Below are positions 1-12,000 of a DNA stretch of 64,000 nucleotides, piece by piece. Position 1 is the first letter of the stretch, and each line of letters starts with the position of its first letter. A program made the position numbers and the translations under genes. This stretch comes from Physella acuta (taxonomy: Eukaryota > Mollusca > Gastropoda > Physidae). The stretch spans positions 62,001 to 126,000 of the forward strand of contig NW_026731901.1 of the NCBI RefSeq assembly GCF_028476545.1. Reading direction: 5' to 3'. The notes beneath the pieces were generated by a model that worked only from the letters and a program-made list of their open reading frames with translations, was not told the DNA's origin and ran no database searches.

Positions 1-110
1 TCATTTTGTAATATAAAACTTAATTTTATAACGTTTACAAATCTCCAAACTTTCTCCATATAGAGTGTCAAAAATAAATCATTCTGTATTTAGCATAAAT
101 GAATTAAGAG

Positions 111-113
<3 letters not shown>

Positions 114-204
<91 letters not shown>
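114..204. repeat. (AT)n microsatellite
   Basis: About 90 bp of uninterrupted AT dinucleotides, one of ten such tracts in the window. The flanking sequence is AT-rich and not repeated elsewhere that I can see. Confidence 0.98.
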
Positions 205-207
<3 letters not shown>

Positions 208-1480
208 CTGGTTAAAAGTGCGTACATCCATTCAACAAAAGCTGACGAAAAGTACCCTCTAACACGAAGGACAAGACTTCCCCTAACACCAGCTGGGTTG
301 TGTGTTTGCTCTGGGTCTTAGAACCAGCGCGTGAAGTACCGTCAGGGTGGTAGTGCTATCACTCAAGTGGTCTTTAAGATTACCACGAGTACTATTCCCC
401 CATCTCACACTCCGGCTAGTGAAGGGGCTGCACAGCGGACAGTAAGGGGGGTCTATAAATAGGCCGTCCACTGTTGGGAGTATCGATAAGTAAAACGCGG
501 TTGAGAAAGTCATTTTTTTTTGGTGAGCGACCCAGGCTTGTAGCTTGCTTGTAAATCTTCATGTATCATATTTTAATAGGAAGAGTGAAGTGTGAAATAC
601 TGGGAGGGGATGATGAATTGGGGGGGGGGGGAGGAGGAGGGGGGGGGGTAATTTGTTAGCGCGAAATAGAAAGTGGAGATATTGTAAGGAGTAAGTAACT
701 TGCGAAAAAAAAAAAGACGGCTTTAGGGTTAGGGGTGAAGGGGGGTAGAGTTTGAATGGAAATAAGAGTAGCGGAGGGATAGGAAAAGTGACGGGTGGAT
801 AACGAAACTACAGGGTCACGATATGGGGTGGGAGGAGGGGGCAGGGACTTAGTCTGCAGACGCGTGTTGATTTAACCTAATTTAATTTTTCATACCGATA
901 ATATTTTTATAGCCTAAAGCGCAGATTGTGTACTGTCAATCATAAGAATTTTCTCAAGAACTTTTTCCTGCAAACAAATCTTGAAAAAAAAGCTACATAA
1001 ATCGATTGTAAGCTAGAAAAATATAACACAAATGTAGTGATTAAAGATACAAACTTGCAATATAAACTTGGTAGATTTTTCTTGAGATTATAAACTTTGC
1101 TCAGGTAGGGATAAAAGGAGTAGATGTCTATTTTTAAAACTTGCATGCGTTATTTGTTGAGATAAAAATCCCACAAAATATTTCTAATTAAACACCTGAA
1201 AAGTTTAAGGGCTGGGTAAGTCTAGTTTGGTAGTGAAAGGTTAAAAGCAGCTTACATCAAGTATAACAGGTAAAACATATTCAAATCAAAATCGCAAAGT
1301 TACTTTACATTCCATATGTTTTTTCGAACACTGCCGTATATGTTAAAACATTTTGAAACCTTACTCATTTATAATTAGGAAAATTGAATTAGAACTAGAT
1401 AAGCCAGTACTATAAGCAGATCTAAGCTAAACATAACTAGATCTAGTCTTTCAGTTATGGGGAGTGGGAAAGGCTAGATA
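205..1480. other. No gene seen; AT-rich single-copy-looking DNA
   Basis: A minus-strand open frame of 76 codons (283-513) resembles nothing I know. A G-rich patch lies at 619-648. The rest is AT-rich DNA with stops in all frames and no inverted or direct repeat that I could see. Confidence 0.5.
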
Positions 1481-1494
1481 TGAAAGCGTAATTG

Positions 1495-1722
1495 TAATGT
1501 TGAACGGGGTTTTCTCCTCCAAAGTATTACGTGGCAACTTGTTATGCGTCATATACACCATTGACTCCGATTTCAGCCTGCTTTTCTTTTTTGGATTTGC
1601 TTCCATAGCCTTTGTCCAACAAAGGACAAACTACAAGGCAGCAGTTGTTTGATTTTGGAGTTGTCTCTCCTAAAGGGGTTGCTGTCCTCCGGTATTGAGC
1701 CTCATCAGCCCGTGTAGCCATT
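1495..1722 (-). repeat. SINE family B copy (tRNA-derived, gastropod-like)
   Basis: The reverse complement matches the copies at 12001-12270 and 63555-63832. It has the TGAGGCTC block downstream of the tRNA-like head, then the block with TGCTGCCTTGTAGTTTGT, then GGACAAAGGCTATGGAAGC and ATCGGAGTCAATGG. The tRNA-like 5' head is mostly lost at the high-coordinate end. A 144-bp inverted-repeat element lies just beyond that end. Confidence 0.85.
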
Positions 1723-1735
1723 AAATTTTACCTAT

Positions 1736-1879
1736 GGGGTCATCCATGTATGATGTGGACGTCCACACAAAGAGGGGGTGGGGGGGGGGGGTGGGTTTGT
1801 CGAAAGTCGACGCGTGTGGACGGGGGGGGGGGGGGTTAAAAAATTCAATTTTTTGTGGACGTCATAAATAGATGACCCC
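1736..1879. mobile_element. Short inverted-repeat DNA element (MITE-like)
   Basis: The left end reads GGGGTCATCCATGTATGA and the right end reads TCATAAATAGATGACCCC. Their reverse complements match over GGGGTCATC and the following AT-rich bases, and both arms also carry GTGGACGTC further in. Total length is about 144 bp, with two long G runs inside. TA dinucleotides lie at or one base from both ends, so a TA target duplication is possible but not certain. There is no coding capacity, so it would be a non-autonomous cut-and-paste element. The superfamily is unknown; an ISL2EU-like assignment is only a guess from the GGGGTCATC end. Confidence 0.7.
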
Positions 1880-2663
<784 letters not shown>

Positions 2664-3104
2664 AGAGAGAGAGGGAGTCAAAATGAAGAAAAGAGTGCGT
2701 CTGGAAGAAAATAGTTGTAAGAGTAAAGCATGATTTTAAAATTTTGAAATAAGAAGACAAAATAATAGTTTATAAATAGCGTATTTTGTATAAATATTTC
2801 CATCTTACAAAACCGGTTTATTTAATACCTAGGCCTGCGAACAAGTAGAGACCAGCTAAAGAAATTTGAAACTAACATAATACAAAAATGTCCCTGTTGT
2901 TACTTGTGTAAGTGTTGTTTTTAGATGTGCAGGGCGTTGGTTAGCAATGTAGTCACGGTGTATAATCAGTAATGTGTTTTCATTCGTTTGTATGCTTGTA
3001 TCTTTTCTACTTTAGCAATAGCATTTTTAACAGCAAGATATAGGCTCTACTATTTACTTAATCATTGCGTATGCTTGCATTATACTTTGGCAATATTGTT
3101 TTAA

Positions 3105-3345
3105 TGGAACGTCGAGGCCTAGAAGTAGAGAGCTAGACTACTAACCCGAAAGCCTCAAGTTCGAATTCGGGTCAGAAGAACGTCCATGAGTCAACCCAGC
3201 TCTAATGGATACCTAACTAACGTTAGAGAAAGCAAAGGCGGCTTGGAATAGTGCTGACCACACTATCCCTTCATATACCAAGGTCTCTGAAATAGATAAA
3301 CTCTACTTCATATGTCCCATGTGTCTTGGACAAGAACTAGAAAAG
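3105..3345 (+). repeat. SINE family A copy, near full length
   Basis: Starts with a tRNA-like head (AGTAGAGAGCTAGACTACTA for box A, AGTTCGAATTCGGG for box B). The shared body follows: GAGTCAACCCAGCTCTAATG, AACGTTAGAGAAAGCAAAGG, TGCTGACCACACTATCCC and AACTCTACTTCAT. This gives the RNA polymerase III promoter layout expected of a tRNA-derived SINE. No coding capacity. Confidence 0.9.
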
Positions 3346-4289
3346 TCAATGATGACGATGAATATTATTTTAAACTGTGCTGTAACTATAACGCTGTTTT
3401 AAAAAAATCCTGATCGTTATTTTTTCGTTTACAGACCAGACAACCATAACAGTACTGATATTTTTTTTTTCAGCGTTATTGAATTGACGAGTCCTACAGC
3501 GCAAATCTCTAATCTAAATCCTTTCGTGTTCAGCGGAGCGTGGAGATCGGTGTTGTATTCTCCGTAAAAGAATACGCCACAAGCGGCGTGGAGTGTACGG
3601 CTGTGTGAATGTTAATGTTACCACAACTGGTTTTGGAGTGCTGCAATACGATACAAGACATAAGATATGTAGTACATTGCTACGTTCGTCGATTCTACCT
3701 TCCTCCCCACCCACCGATCTCCCGTAGGCTGTTTTTTTTTTACCTTTTGTATGCGGGGAGTTTGAGAATTCTGAAGTTTTGAATGAGGAGTTGAAACATG
3801 AATGATCAATATACCTCTTGGCTAGTTAGGTACTTAGTTGGAAACAAGCCTCGACAATATTTTTAATAAAAATAGTATTATTATAAAATTGGTTCGTTTC
3901 GTTTATTGAAAACTTAAACTCCGACAGATAATAATATAAGGGTAGAGACGGGTTGGACGCTGAGAGAGGCATTGATGATGAGGGGAGACAATTAGAAGGA
4001 TTCTAAGGTGAGGTTTTAAATGTCATCCAACACTATGGGACAGAAGAAGAAAACTCTAATGTTGTATTGCCTTTACATTCAAACCAAGTTAAATATATAA
4101 TCAGCTCTATAAACATTTTTATAAACCCCACACATACAATCAAACCTACAATTTAAATATAGAATTAAACCTATGCAAACATAAAATATTTAGCATTATA
4201 TCTGGGTAAATGTTCAGTATATAAGTCTTACATCTGAAGTAAATTTACATGTTTCTTTTCGTTGTTTTTGTTTTTGTTTTCGTAACCGT
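3346..4289. other. No gene seen; AT-rich DNA
   Basis: Overlapping minus-strand frames at 3514-3809 show no known domain. The remainder is AT-rich, with no repeat that I could recognise. Confidence 0.5.
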
Positions 4290-4620
4290 ATTATAAAAAC
4301 TAAACGCTACGTCACATTTCTACCCGTCCGCTCGTCACAAGTCCAAATACCCCCTTAATAATTGAATCATTAGAAGCGCATTTAGAATCACTGCCTAATG
4401 GTATCTCTAAAACGGTCGCCATTTTGTTTTTAAAATATAATGACGAGAAGTGATCGTTGTACGCTAAAACCGTATGGAACGCTGGGTGGGTTTTTGAAAA
4501 TTTCGTAACAAAAATTCATCGTCGTGTACAGCTTCGTCACGCGCCGTCACACATCGTCACGCCCCCGTCACAAGTGACCGAATATGCGTAACGAACTGGA
4601 TGACTCGCTCAGTATTGGAG
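4290..4620. promoter_or_regulatory. CpG-richer patch with clustered CGTCAC motifs
   Basis: Against an AT-rich, CpG-poor background this stretch is visibly CpG-rich. Five CGTCAC sites lie in about 80 bp near 4500-4580, with others near 4310-4345. CGTCA is the half-site bound by CREB/ATF-type bZIP proteins. A CGCCATTTT sequence near 4420 resembles a YY1 site. No TATA box or gene start is apparent, so a regulatory role is inference only; a decayed minisatellite is an alternative. Confidence 0.25.
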
Positions 4621-4904
4621 CATGAGTTCAGCAGGTGAACACAGGGCATGCAACCCCCCCCCCCCCCACACACACACACACACATACACAGCTGGCGTCT
4701 AATTGCAGACAAGTATGCAGATCTTAATCTACGTCATTTGAACATTCCAGACTCGCAGGTGGTTGCACCATCCACTCTCTCATTAACACCCCCCACCCCT
4801 CCCCCACACTCTTTCATCACAGCACATGAAAGGTAGTAGTGTTGGACTAGTCATGTGACGAATTGTTTCAATGTATCCAGTATCTGGGGTCATGACAATG
4901 TTCA

Positions 4905-5722
4905 TGGTTCATATCCATGTTTTTGTCCGTAACCACGTCTACATCCACGTACACAGGCAAAATCACATCCACGTAGACGGCCAACTCTACCTTCACGTAG
5001 ACGGTCATATCGACGTAGAAGTCCACGTCCACTTAGACGGCCACATCCACGTAGACGGCCACAAGCACATCCACTTAGACGGCCACAACCACATCCACGT
5101 AGACGGCCACAACCACATCCACGTAGACGGCCACAAACACATCCACGTAGACGGCCGAATCCACATCCACATAGACGGCCACATCCACATAGACGGCCAC
5201 ATCCACGTACACGGCCAAATCCACATCCACTTAGACGGCCAAATCCACATCCACTTAGACGGCCACAGCCACGTAGACGGCCACAACCACATCCACGTAC
5301 ACGGCCAAATCCACATCCACTTAGACGGCCAAATCCTCATCCACTTAGACGGCCACAGCCACGTAGACGGCCACAACCACATCCACGTAGACGGTCAAAT
5401 CCACATCCACTTAGACGGCCAAATCCACATCCACCTAGACGGCCACATCCACGTAGACGGCCACAACCACATCCACGTAGAAGGCCAAATCCACATCCAC
5501 TTAGACGGCCACATCCACGTAGACGGCCACATCTACGTAGACGGCCAAATCCAGATCAACGTAGAGGGCCACGTCCACCTAGACCACCACAGCCACATCC
5601 ACACAGACGGCCACATCCACGTAGACGCTAGCATCCACATCCACGTTCAATCCCACGTAGACGCCCCCGTCTATGTCTATGTTCACTACCACTCATCTTT
5701 ATGCCCATGTCTATATCTATGT
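4905..5722. repeat. 18/24-bp minisatellite (CACATCCACGTAGACGGC)
   Basis: About 35 units built from CACATCCACGTAGACGGC, often with a 6-bp extension such as CACAAC or CAAATC. All unit lengths are multiples of 6, so frames stay open on both strands. The plus strand has a 300-codon frame (4871-5773) rich in His, Ile and Asp-Gly. The minus strand has a 125-codon Trp-rich frame. Unit differences on the plus frame mostly change amino acids (Val/Leu, His/Gln, Asn/Lys/Ser), which argues against selection on a protein. Units are most degraded at both ends. Confidence 0.93.
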
Positions 5723-5759
5723 AAATTCAAATCAATTATTCAAACACCGCTCACACTAG

Positions 5760-5990
5760 GTAGGCTACACTAAACTTCCTGTCTACGATTTCCCGCGCTC
5801 AAAAACCACGCTCCCGCATCTAGCGCTAAGAAACGCGACTGAATGCGTCGCAGAGCCGGGGTCAAACTTATCTCGCGACTTCGATTGGCGCCTGATCAAT
5901 AATCGTAAATCCGCGTTCTTTAAACGGGATTAATTCTCGAGTAGCTCTAAATCAAACGGCTTACTTTATAAAGCTTTAGACACAATGGAC
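5760..5990. other. CpG-rich patch after the minisatellite
   Basis: Contains many CpG sites, for example CCCGCGCTC, GCGCTAAGAAACGCG, GCGTCGCAGAG and TCTCGCGACTTCG. No open frame of note and no TATA-like promoter at a recognisable gene. Possibly an unmethylated regulatory island. Confidence 0.25.
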
Positions 5991-6714
5991 GGAAAATTAT
6001 GGTCCACTTCAGAACGCGATATCTCGAACGCTTTGTTGAGCTGTTCAATGGTTAATACACGGAATAAAGCTAGCATAAATAATTAACATTTTTTTAAAAA
6101 AAGAAACACGATAATAACAGACACAATAACGAACACGGCCAATGGTACGTATAAATTATTTTAATCCAGTATTAGCTTAAACATATTGGGTGAAATGAAT
6201 GGTAATTAAATTAAGAAATTAAGTCGTTGATTTTATGTTTTAAAAGGCTTAAGTTTAATCAAGATTATACGCATACTGGGGATAACTAAAACAAGTAGAT
6301 CTAGATTCATACGAAAACTTAATTATAATTTTTTTTCAGAGAAAATTCACGTGATTTTTCCATCGTAACGAATGCTAGCAAAAGAGTTCGTAATTTAAGG
6401 GGTTAAAATTTGTAAATCCATAGGATAGAAAGAGTTAATAACCGTAAGTAGACTGACATTTTCAACAGATGACAAAAACAATGCTATGGAATTATTTTTT
6501 TTAAAATTTAAAACAAAAATAATGAGAAGGCTGGATTTGTTTGTTTTTTCAAGAGATAATCTCAGATGGTTACTTGTATTGAAGTTTCAAGTTGGATTCC
6601 AAGGCAAAAGTGGTTTTAAAATTGAATATCATTGATTTGACCTCTGCCAATTCGTTCTTAAAATCATTGCCTATATCAAGGCCAAATGAACTTGTAAATC
6701 TGTTTCATATGAAC
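5991..6714. other. No gene seen; AT-rich DNA
   Basis: AT-rich, with stops in all frames and no repeat recognised. Confidence 0.5.
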
Positions 6715-6717
6715 TGA

Positions 6718-6812
6718 TGGTCTTAAAGTAAAGAATCCCCTTTAGACCCTGTGATCCATTGGGCAGATGCAGTAGAGTTCATATGTCTCTTGACCTCGGC
6801 ATATGAAGGGAA
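6718..6812 (-). repeat. SINE family A fragment (3' part)
   Basis: The reverse complement carries the family's 3' portion: CATATGCCGAGGTCA, GAACTCTACTGCATCTGCCC and a tail with AAAGGGGATTCTTTACTTT. A second fragment on the opposite strand starts about 55 bp away. The two are therefore separate insertions or a rearranged pair. Confidence 0.75.
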
Positions 6813-6864
6813 GGTTAGAACCTAATGTCTTAACGTGGGATTAAAAGTTCTCTTATTGACAATA

Positions 6865-7025
6865 ACAGACTCGGGTCAATGAGTCGACTCAGCTCTAAAA
6901 TGTACCTTACACACGTTAGGGAAAAAATAAAAGCGTTTCAGTATAGACCGGAATACACAATCACTTCATACGCTGAGATAATAGAACAGGTTAAATCTTC
7001 TTTATCTGTACTCATGTCCAGTAGG
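6865..7025 (+). repeat. SINE family A fragment (body)
   Basis: Carries GAGTCGACTCAGCTCTAAAA, ACACGTTAGGGAAAA and ATAGAACAGGTTAAATCTTC, the degraded central and 3' blocks of family A. It lacks a clear tRNA head. Confidence 0.7.
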
Positions 7026-7579
7026 GTGACGTTACGTATAACAAAAAAAAAATAAACTTACAAAATCAGCTGACTAATCAAACTTCTTGGTGCGCTCCAG
7101 ATAAGATATCTGAAGAAGTTGCGTCACATTTTTTGACAGACACCGAAACAGATAGCTCATCGGTCCTGTTTAGTACACCAATCCCCGTGTGTACTTATCA
7201 CCAATCCCTGTGTGTACACAACACGGCTTTTAGTACACCCAAAAACCCCACGGTTAAGCTTAAGCCTAAACAACGCCATTAATAACAGGAACGATAACTC
7301 CGCTCAACTTGGCAACGGCAAGAACTCTAAGCGTCAACAGGCAGCAATTAATTTTAATTTGAAACAAGAATCTCTTTGTTTTCGAGTGCCTCCTATCTGC
7401 CCAATACATACAGCAATCTGGAATCCTGGGGGTTTACTTCGTGTTTGGTATTCTCTGTAACGGCGGGGGGCAATGGCGGATCTTTGCCAAGAAGGTATTA
7501 GGGTGCTTATTTGCTCTTTCCTTGAAGCTAATAGTAATGAATTTAGATTTTTTTTTTAAAATCGTCCCTCTTTTATATC
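7026..7579. other. No gene seen
   Basis: Contains a short repeated phrase near 7175-7215 (CACCAATCCC, GTGTGTAC and TTTAGTACACC, each twice). The 82-codon plus frame at 7212-7460 has no recognisable domain. Confidence 0.45.
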
Positions 7580-7589
7580 TAACGGTCCA

Positions 7590-7775
7590 AAGGCATCAAA
7601 TGAAGTAGAGTTTATGATTCTCGACATCACATTTGTTTTCTCTAATACATGTCATGGACTCATCAGAGCTGGGTGAACTCAGGGACGCCCTTCACATTCA
7701 GGTCCGGATCGAGATCCGAACTCGAAACTTTATGGTTAGCAGTCGAGCGCTCTACTGCCCTACCACGCCGTCTAA
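7590..7775 (-). repeat. SINE family A copy
   Basis: The reverse complement has the tRNA head (GGTAGGGCAGTAGAGCGCTC, then GAGTTCGGATCTCGATCC), the block GTTCACCCAGCTCTGATG and the 3' block AACTCTACTTCATTT. The central part is degraded. Confidence 0.85.
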
Positions 7776-7878
7776 TAATTAATTAGAACTGGATTTCTTT
7801 TTTAACTGAATATTCTTTCTTTTACTCTCTGTTGGTTCCCAATAGAGAGAATGTTACAAAATATTGACAGCATTATTG

Positions 7879-7882
<4 letters not shown>

Positions 7883-7955
<73 letters not shown>
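7883..7955. repeat. (AT)n microsatellite
   Basis: About 73 bp of AT repeat. Four overlapping frames in both orientations cross it and are spurious. Confidence 0.98.
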
Positions 7956-7957
<2 letters not shown>

Positions 7958-9109
7958 ACGGCGCCCAACCCAACCATGCGGGACACCAGGCACACACGCC
8001 GACTCTCTATCCCTCCTCCCGCCCCCACCCTCGCTCTTCAGGCATACGCAACAGTGTGTACCCACCCACCCCATTTGGACAACTGTGTCTTTAAGGCAGT
8101 CTTCACCCGTCACTAAATAGCGGCGTATGCTAAAAACTTAAGCCTCACCTCCCTAGAGATAGAGCTAGCGCCGCCTATGACAGACGTAGATTACACCCAA
8201 CCCAATATTATATTTGTATCCACACTGAACCAGACGACGCAGGATCTACCAGACGACCAAGACCGAGACTAACAATCCAGACAGAATGGAACGGGGATTA
8301 GAGCAGAAGTGACCTTGGTTGTTTGACAGCTTGACAAGCAAGACGCCTCAAATGCGCGGCAGAAGTGAAAAAAACTTGCCGCCTTCGGCTAGCGGTTAGC
8401 TCGCTCGCTGTGTATCGCCACAACCGAAAATAGAAGAGCTAATATTTGGCGCTTGATAGCACGAAATTGAGCTAAATATTGATACAACTCGGATTACGTA
8501 GACCAGGGCCTAGAAAGTAGAGCTGTCGGATCGAACGTGGCGAAAACAAATCGACACCCTTACTGTCTCTTTTATCGTAGGTGGAGTAGAGTTTACCTCA
8601 TGTTTTTCTTCTTTTTTTTAAAATTCTGATTTTTTTGTAAGTTACACAACTGACGTCACATTCTAAAACATTTGACATACCTAGCAGGACCCAAATATGT
8701 AAATCTGATATTGAAAAAAAATAAAAAAAATTAAACGGTAAATTCTTCAGGCGGGAAACATGTGAGTAGAATGTTTGTCTTTTTATAATTTCAAGCACAT
8801 GCTCTTCGCTCTTAAAATAAGTGGATGCACACAAAAATAGGGAGTACGATCTAATTTTAGACTACGTGGTACTTCTGGATCTAATTTTAGTGACGAACGA
8901 ACAAGGCAACAAAATACTTTAATCAAAGTACCCATCTCTGGCACGAGTTGGCAAGATGTATGCCAAAACAATTTGATAATACCAGCAGTAGATCGACCCA
9001 AAACGATAAGGTCATTGTCCGGCAAATTTATACAGCATCATTCAATTAGCAAGTTTAGGGTCCGGTCAAATTCTACAGAGTTAACGGTAGACTGTGGAAA
9101 AAATTGCAA
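7956..9109. other. No gene seen
   Basis: The first 600 bp are comparatively CpG-rich (for example GCCGCCTTCGGCTAGCGG near 8380); the rest is AT-rich. Short frames at 8598-9025 match nothing that I know. Confidence 0.4.
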
Positions 9110-9352
9110 GAAGCCGGCAGAAAAGCCGGCTACTTTCAGCGAGTGGCACCGGCAATATCGTATCAGATCTATAAAAATGGGGTAAAATAGATATTCCGGA
9201 ATTAGAAAAATAAAACCGGCAACTTTTAGCTGGCTATAACCGGCAGCAACGGACTAAAAATCCCGGCAACTTTGAGCCGGCAATGACCGGCAGCAACAGA
9301 CTAAAAAAAACCGGCAACTTTTAGCCGGCTATGACCGGCAGCAACGGACCTG
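9110..9352. repeat. 47/48-bp CCGGC-rich tandem repeat
   Basis: Three clear units start at 9216, 9263 and 9311. Each reads CCGGCAACTT, then an AGC(C/T)GGC block, then ACCGGCAGCAACGGACTAAA. One more degraded unit lies upstream. CCGG palindromes recur about every 15-20 bp. Confidence 0.88.
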
Positions 9353-9393
9353 ACCTGAAACACTTTTCGCCAGTTTAATCTCCATAGAGGAGC

Positions 9394-9408
9394 CCACCAG
9401 AGGGCGCG
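9394..9408 (+). promoter_or_regulatory. CTCF-type binding motif
   Basis: The sequence CCACCAGAGGGCGCG fits the bilaterian CTCF core (CCA, C/G, C/T, AG, A/G, G/T, GGC). It lies in a CpG-rich patch directly after a tandem repeat and faces a second motif about 130 bp away. Binding is inferred from the sequence alone. Confidence 0.45.
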
Positions 9409-9521
9409 CACGTTCGGCAAATATTGGAGATAGCCGCCACATCGAGCCAGATTTTGTTGTGCCACATTGCGCACCACATTGCGCACCCCCACTCGTAGCC
9501 GTGAATCGCCGGCTGAAACAG

Positions 9522-9537
9522 GACGCCCCCTAGTGTT
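9522..9537 (-). promoter_or_regulatory. CTCF-type binding motif, opposite orientation
   Basis: The reverse complement reads AACACTAGGGGGCGTC, again matching the CTCF core (ACTAGGGGGCG). Together with the plus-strand motif at 9394 it forms a convergent pair, the geometry often seen at insulator sites in animals that use CTCF. Confidence 0.45.
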
Positions 9538-9624
9538 AGCACAGGCCCGACAGCTTTGGACACGGACGCTAAATTTAGCGTCGGATAGTGAGAATAGTAT
9601 CAAAGGAGAACAAGGGGAGGCAGT

Positions 9625-11815
9625 CTTAACCTTCGACCGCGATAAAAAAAAAATCAAGATTTAGTTTAAGAAAAAAAAATTAAAACGGCGGAATAAGTTA
9701 AATATTTACTCAACAAAAAATCATCAAATAGGTTTGTGATGTATAATTTTCGAAGAAAAATACTGAAACGTTGACAAATTTTTAACAAAACCATCTTTAA
9801 TACCGGTAACTCTAGAAATTATTGACACAACCTACGATAGTCCTATGAGATGCGGTTCTTAAGTCAAGGTTACGATTTATGTTTCCTCTAAGCTGCGCGG
9901 CTGCGCGATCGCCCATTAGTTGTTTTTTTAACTGCCGTACAGTCATCTTGTAAATACATATATCCTTGTATAAGACTTTTAGAACGCCGCACGCACAAAA
10001 TACACATGCACACAAGCTTTTTACCCAAAACAAAAAACTGTGTTAATGTATGGAAGATTTACGATTGTAAATGATCATCATTTCGTCACAAACGGATACT
10101 AAAAAACTGATGCGAACGCAGTAAATTACATGTGTGAGGCAAGTACACACATGCACACACCATGCACACACACATCATTAACAAATGAATTCGCTGTCTA
10201 ATTTTTAAACAGAAGTGAACATGTGTTTTTGTTTACCTTACATTAAAAAATAAAATGAACAAACTATAGGAACAAGATATTGCATAACATCACTATACAA
10301 ACGCTCATTTTGAAGAAATGCGGTCCGTTTAAACAAAATTAGGATAGGCACTACATCTTGGTAGGTTAAGATACATTTTAATTGGTTATATGAAATTAGG
10401 GATTAGCATTACAGTATTGTGTCCTGCTAAAGTAACACATTTAAGGTAACAATTAGACGGGGAGGGGGGGGTGCTAACACCAGTAATACTTATGGTGCTT
10501 GATGCGAGAAACTTGTTAGAGTTGATTGTAATTAAAGGTGAATGAGTGCATAGGTGAGAATGGGGTAGTCAATTCGTCGGTCGTTATGGAATCTGGATCA
10601 AACTAAGTAGCCGTAGTATGATGCGTTATGTTGTTCGTTTGAGCACAACAAAAGTTATCGCAAAGATAGTCAAACACATAATTCCCGCATAAATACACGT
10701 ACGTTGTATAAGATGGGTATTAATTTAATTTTTTTTTTTAATACTTTTATTTGCAATTAAAACAAGTATTAATGTAAATAAAAATTAACGCTAAACATGC
10801 CACCCAATGAACCGTTTACATTTCCTAACCTTTCCTTGTTTCAAATATTACGATTTAATAAAACTGAAAGCAATTTTATTTAAACTAAAATCATTAGGTT
10901 ATTTGAAACTAAAGTAATTTTAAGAAGAATAAAAGATGCAAATAGAAAATTAAATAATCTTGTTCCCCAAAAAAATAACTGACGACTATTCTCTGTATTT
11001 TGCTTCTACTGAATTTCTCAGTATTTTAACGACATTTTAAATCTTTTTTTTATTGTTGTCACCCCTGGTTAATAAAAATGTATCAATTGGAAGTAGAAAA
11101 AAAAACGAAATTAATACCCAATGTGCAGATTTATATTTTTCAACTTTACACTTTTGAGCTGTATACTTTAAAGTACTCGCGCTTCATGGACCTTGCTGCT
11201 GTAGGCTAATTAGTAATTTGGGGCTTTGTTTTTTAGACAAAGTAGATTTTGGAGTCGTAAGATCAACAAATAAAGAAATCGCAATTTCTAATTGTGTCTT
11301 ATTGATAATAGTCATCCCATGACACTGAACTGTTTCTCCTAGAACACATAATCTTACAAACAAACTAATTAGTATATGTAAGATTACTTAGAATTACAAT
11401 ATCATTAGTAGTCACCTTACATACACATTGAATTTAACTTACCGTAACTGTATAAGATGAACAACATAGAAAAACACAGCATGTAATTCCAGAAGAAAGT
11501 ATGTCACAAAATTAAATACGATGGTTAGGAATATCAAACACAACCTTCACTAAACATACTCAATATAGCTTTATATTCTAAAAGCACCGCAGAAAAAAAT
11601 TCAGGTAGTTATTCCGATTAGAAAAGGACCGATCTATCCCGTCCATCTTAACGAACTATCACTACATCAACCTGAAACCACTTTGAGCGGGGGGTGCAAC
11701 ATGGGGTATAGCACGATAGATCGGCCGTTCAACATGTGTATACGTCATCATACAAACGATCCCTCCATTAAATGCCAGACCGGGTTGCCGATCCGGTGCG
11801 TCTGTTAGCAAATTT
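9625..11815. other. No gene seen; 2.2 kb AT-rich DNA
   Basis: The longest stretch in the left half without a recognisable feature. It holds a 73-codon minus frame (9812-10033) of no known family, a G-run at 10462 and a CACA-rich phrase near 10145-10175. A 12-bp inverted repeat (GACCGATCTATC near 11628, mate near 11722) spans about 105 bp and is too short to classify. Confidence 0.45.
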
Positions 11816-12000
11816 CATCACTGGAGCGTTGCAGGGCCGCAGTCGTTGGGTGCTTCTACCCGGGTCTGTGGGGGCACCCGGGCGTGACGTAGCCGAGGGG
11901 TTCTCACTGGGTACCGCAGGTGTGTGCCCCGTTTTCTGGGTTGGTTAAAACCTGCAGAGGTTCTTAAATCAGGAACATGTTGGTTAGTCGTGGGTCGGAA
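11816..12000. other. GC-rich block upstream of a SINE
   Basis: Unusually GC-rich for the window, with CTACCCGGGTCTGTGGGGGC and GCACCCGGGCGTGACGTAGC. A 67-codon minus frame crosses it without a recognisable domain. It abuts the family B SINE and could be part of an older composite element. Confidence 0.3.

Noticed and set aside
11623-11735. Inverted repeat GACCGATCTATC ... GATAGATCGGCC as a small transposon
   Set aside because: Arms of only 12 bp, no target duplication and no second copy in the window.
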